Assembly: GCA_016630905.1 (NCBI GenBank) | Contig: WBMQ01000008.1 | Location: 682,001 to 746,000, forward strand | Length of the DNA: 64,000 bases | Origin: Capillidium heterosporum | Lineage: Eukaryota > Entomophthoromycota > Entomophthoromycetes > Entomophthorales > Capillidiaceae | Reading direction: 5' to 3' | Shown here: positions 61,145-64,000 of the stretch, piece by piece | How the letters are laid out: every line of letters begins with the position of its first letter | Position numbering within the stretch: the first letter of the stretch is position 1 | Notes under the pieces: model-generated | Told to the model about the DNA's origin: nothing | Seen by the model: the letters and a program-made list of their open reading frames with translations, nothing else | Databases searched by the model: none | Program-made: the position numbers and the translations under genes

Positions 61145-62225
61145 GGCAACTAGTTTCAACTATGGGTTGGTAAAAGTGGTAATGAAATTCTAAAGGTAGT
61201 ACTGATATCCTCTATCGTAGATGTATACCAAACTTTGCCAAGTAAACAAGCCCAAAAATAAAGCGTAGCTGCGTTTTAATTGAAGTAGAATAGGTATACC
61301 TACTAAAATATATATTGACTTATTAAGTAAACTATACGGTGGGGTTGCTGTACAGTAAAGGTAACGATAACTTTGCTAAAATTATAAAACTACAAAAGAT
61401 AAAAGTATACTATTTTGGTGGGAAAGGTAGCTGAGCTGGTTGGAACTGAGAGGTTGACTAACTGCAACTTATAAACGGTTGAGAATTACTAATCGAGGAT
61501 TGCTACCCAGTTGCCCATTTGACATGTTTTATCAAGCTAAACCTGGTGTCTAATAATATTCAATCAACCCTCCATTTCCTACAATCTGATTGACCCTATA
61601 TTTACCTGAAATCGGCAGCCTTTAGGTAAAAAGTTAATCAAATTGAAATTTGATCATGCCCTTTAGGTTTTGGGGAAAATGCTGTCTTCATTGCTGGATA
61701 AAACTTATACCCGAGTTTCCCATCATAGTTCCGTGTTGAAAACAAGGATTTTGTTGTTTTCCATAGAAACTTCATCAAAGTGGTGGTAGGGAAGCTGATT
61801 AAAATTTCTCCAAGCTAATAGGGACCTCTCTATAACCGGTTGTCAAATTAAAGGTTCTGACAAATCGGCCGTAGATCCATCAATCAGCGTTCAAGAATTC
61901 TTCACCAATTGACCGGTTCAAAACTTCCTTTGTAACCAATTTCAGTATCCCTTGGAAGGGTCGATGAGTTCTACTTATTTAGGAAAGGCAAGGGGCAAAC
62001 ATTTGTAAGAAACTTGGTATATAAAGTTGTATTTCAATCGTAGTAATTGGGTTTAGGGTAAATAGTTGCAAAATAAATTCCATTTGCTACCTGTTGAAAT
62101 CTACAATGGATTTTGAAGCATTTGGCATATACTTGGCGAAATACACATTAAAAAAGTAAAATTGAAGAATTTCTATTCTTTATTACGTATATTAGATAGA
62201 ATTGAAAGTGAGTCTTTATCCCAAG
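61145..62225. other. intergenic
   Basis: Promoter of the NIPA-like gene and 3' flank of the next gene; nothing else recognised. Confidence 0.5.
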
Positions 62226-62828
62226 TTAGAACTGCTTCTTATCAACCAACTCCAACTTCTTCTTGATCCGGGCGGCAATGGCATTGGTGTCCTCACTGCT
62301 CTTCTTGACGATATCCAAGCGGTGGGTACGTTCCTTAGCCTTCTGCTCATCCTCCTTGACCTTCTCCCGCAACCAAGCTTGGGTGCCTCGGTACTCGTTG
62401 GTACGATCCCTAGTAAATCTGGTAATATGCTCCTCGTTCTCCTTAATAAGTTTGTCAATATAGTCCTCGTTCTGCTTGATAAAGATCATGTGGTCGAAGA
62501 TGGCTTGAGTCTGTCGCATTAACTCACCTCTGTCGTTCCTACTGTGGTTTAAAATGTACTCGGTTTCCTGCAGACAGCTTCACCAAGACGTCCAAAGCGT
62601 CGTGGGCATCCTTGACCCCATCTTCTGGTTTTTGATGGCATCTTCGAGACTCTTTTTAGTGGATGCGGCAGCTTCGGTCTGCTGAGCTCGAGCATCTTTT
62701 ATATCCTCCAGCTGGTTGAACTGATCACCGGGCATGGCATTACTGTCCCCAGCTGGAATCGCTAGGATCCCAAGGTTTTGGATAAGGCCTAAGACCAGGA
62801 ATGAGATGAGACTAAAGTTGGCTTTCAT
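62226..62828 (-). CDS. secreted coiled-coil protein
   Basis: From ATG 62828 a signal peptide (MKANFSLISFLVLGLIQNLG) leads into charged helical sequence (QLEDIKDARAQQTEAAASTKKS). The same frame resumes at ~62575 as LQETEYILNHSRNDRGELMR and runs as a Lys/Glu-rich coiled coil (YIDKLIKENEEHITRFTRD, AWLREKVKEDEQKAKERT) to the TAA at 62226. A TGA lies between (~62580). A 39-nt intron (GTCAAG...GTGAAG) removes it in frame. However, the same bases in another frame read EDGVKDAHDALDVLVKLSA, which also looks like coiled coil, so two compensating indels are possible. No family recognised; about 190 aa. Confidence 0.55.
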
Positions 62829-64000
62829 AACGGTGACAATTAATATTATTTAGTATCAAACTAAAGGTAACTTTGATATTGAAGCTTGAGGGAGACATGC
62901 TTGGAATATATATTAATTTAAAATCAGACCATCAGGATTTTCCAACTTGATAGCTTTTGGAAACTATAATTGACCTTTGAAAATCTATGATTGTGTAAAT
63001 CGTATACTCAATCTGAACCATCAAGTAAGAAGGGGACTATCAGAGCTCAAGCTATTTATATATAAGATTCCAAGTGGCCATCGAACCAATAAAATAGATC
63101 TGCATTGCTGTTAAATGTATTTCATTTGATGTTAGTTTCTCTTTTTAAATATATATAGTTTGTAGCTTGGTTTGCAACAAAGCTTTACCTTTCCAATTTA
63201 ACAGCAATTCCGTTTGAAATCAAATGAACTATATAGGAAAATATTTTAAATATTTATTAAAGAACATTGCATATTCCTTTTACTATTTCCGAACAATTTA
63301 ATATCTAAAGAAATTGCATGATTTGATTAAATTTTGACGAGGTTTCCTTATAATAGCTTGGATGGATTTGAATATAAGAATCCTTAAAGATATAGACCGA
63401 CATGCATTTAAAGTATGTCCATATCTTTTGGGTTGTACTGAAGACCTCTAGAACCCATCTAGACGTCTTTATCAAATGTGCCTATCTAAAACTAGTCCAG
63501 TTTTGATATTGCTAAACCTTAACGTACAATCCAAAACCCATTAATTTTAATTAACTACTTTGGGAATAATTAGAAAGAGTTGATATACTTCCATTAGAAG
63601 TTTCAAAAGTCTAAAATGAGGTGTTGAGGTAGGACCATATAAATTCCATCAATATAGTTGTCGGATTGTTTGAAAAAGTTTGAGGTGTATGAAGCCTCAC
63701 CAATTCCTTTACTATAGGTAAGCTCCATTTTCAAAAAGAATGGAAATGGAATCATTAAAACTTACCCCTATACTTCTACTTTATACCTAACTACAATCTT
63801 TAGGTTGAATACCTCAAATAAAAATGCCGGCATTTCGATCTTCACAATTTTAGACTCCTACAAGTCCATTTCTATTAAAAGTTTAGCATAGGCTCAAGTG
63901 AAACCACCGATTGATCAAGCATAACAAGATGGACATAAATACAGGGCAAGGCTTTTCGATTTATTACACAAGGGCTCTCTTCAAAGCATATCAAGCTAAT
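62829..64000. other. AT-rich sequence to window end
   Basis: No gene supported on either strand. Confidence 0.5.

Overview
The window looks like nuclear DNA of a filamentous early-diverging fungus. It is AT-rich, its genes are split by many short GT-AG introns (mostly about 36-75 nt), and the protein repertoire is fungal: a Zn2Cys6 regulator, sphingolipid C9-methyltransferase, a SOG2/RAM-pathway protein, a Ure2-type GST and F-box/LRR proteins. Retained genes such as ITFG2-like, JTB-like and a seven-helix receptor of early-diverging type make me favour Zoopagomycota or a related lineage (Entomophthorales-like). That placement is inference, not proof. I saw no virus, CRISPR array or intact transposon.

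Layout. 0-10.5 kb: an F-box/LRR gene cut by the window edge (with an in-frame TAG), tRNA-Cys, two 14-cysteine secreted paralogues facing opposite ways, a second F-box/LRR gene, RPN11 and a KEX1-like carboxypeptidase with microexons. 11-13.2 kb: a JTB-like membrane protein and the mitochondrial Fe-S assembly factor IND1. 13.5-18.5 kb: one intact RhoGDI gene flanked by two decayed tandem copies. 18.6-33.5 kb: GPCR, ITFG2-like protein, TBP, RFT1, a Zn2Cys6 factor, a SOSS-B-like OB-fold protein and a mitochondrial DEAD-box helicase. 34.8-49 kb: a gene-poor stretch with a CX3C-rich GPI-type protein, a PH-like protein, an inverted pair of nearly identical Ure2-type GST genes that both carry 1-nt indels, and at least two other decayed genes. 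49-63 kb: SOG2-like LRR protein, a syntaxin, sphingolipid C9-methyltransferase, a NIPA-type transporter with a secreted Cys-rich ectodomain, and a secreted coiled-coil protein.

The genes form no operon-like pathway; they are mostly independent housekeeping genes (proteasome, transcription, ER N-glycosylation, secretion, mitochondrial assembly, polarity signalling) separated by AT-rich spacers and relics. The most interesting signals are (i) microexons of 6, 10, 13 and 19 nt, (ii) candidate introns of only 20-31 nt that explain stops or frame breaks in several genes, (iii) the RhoGDI array of one live and two dead copies, (iv) the inverted GST pair with independent indels, and (v) the NIPA ectodomain fusion.
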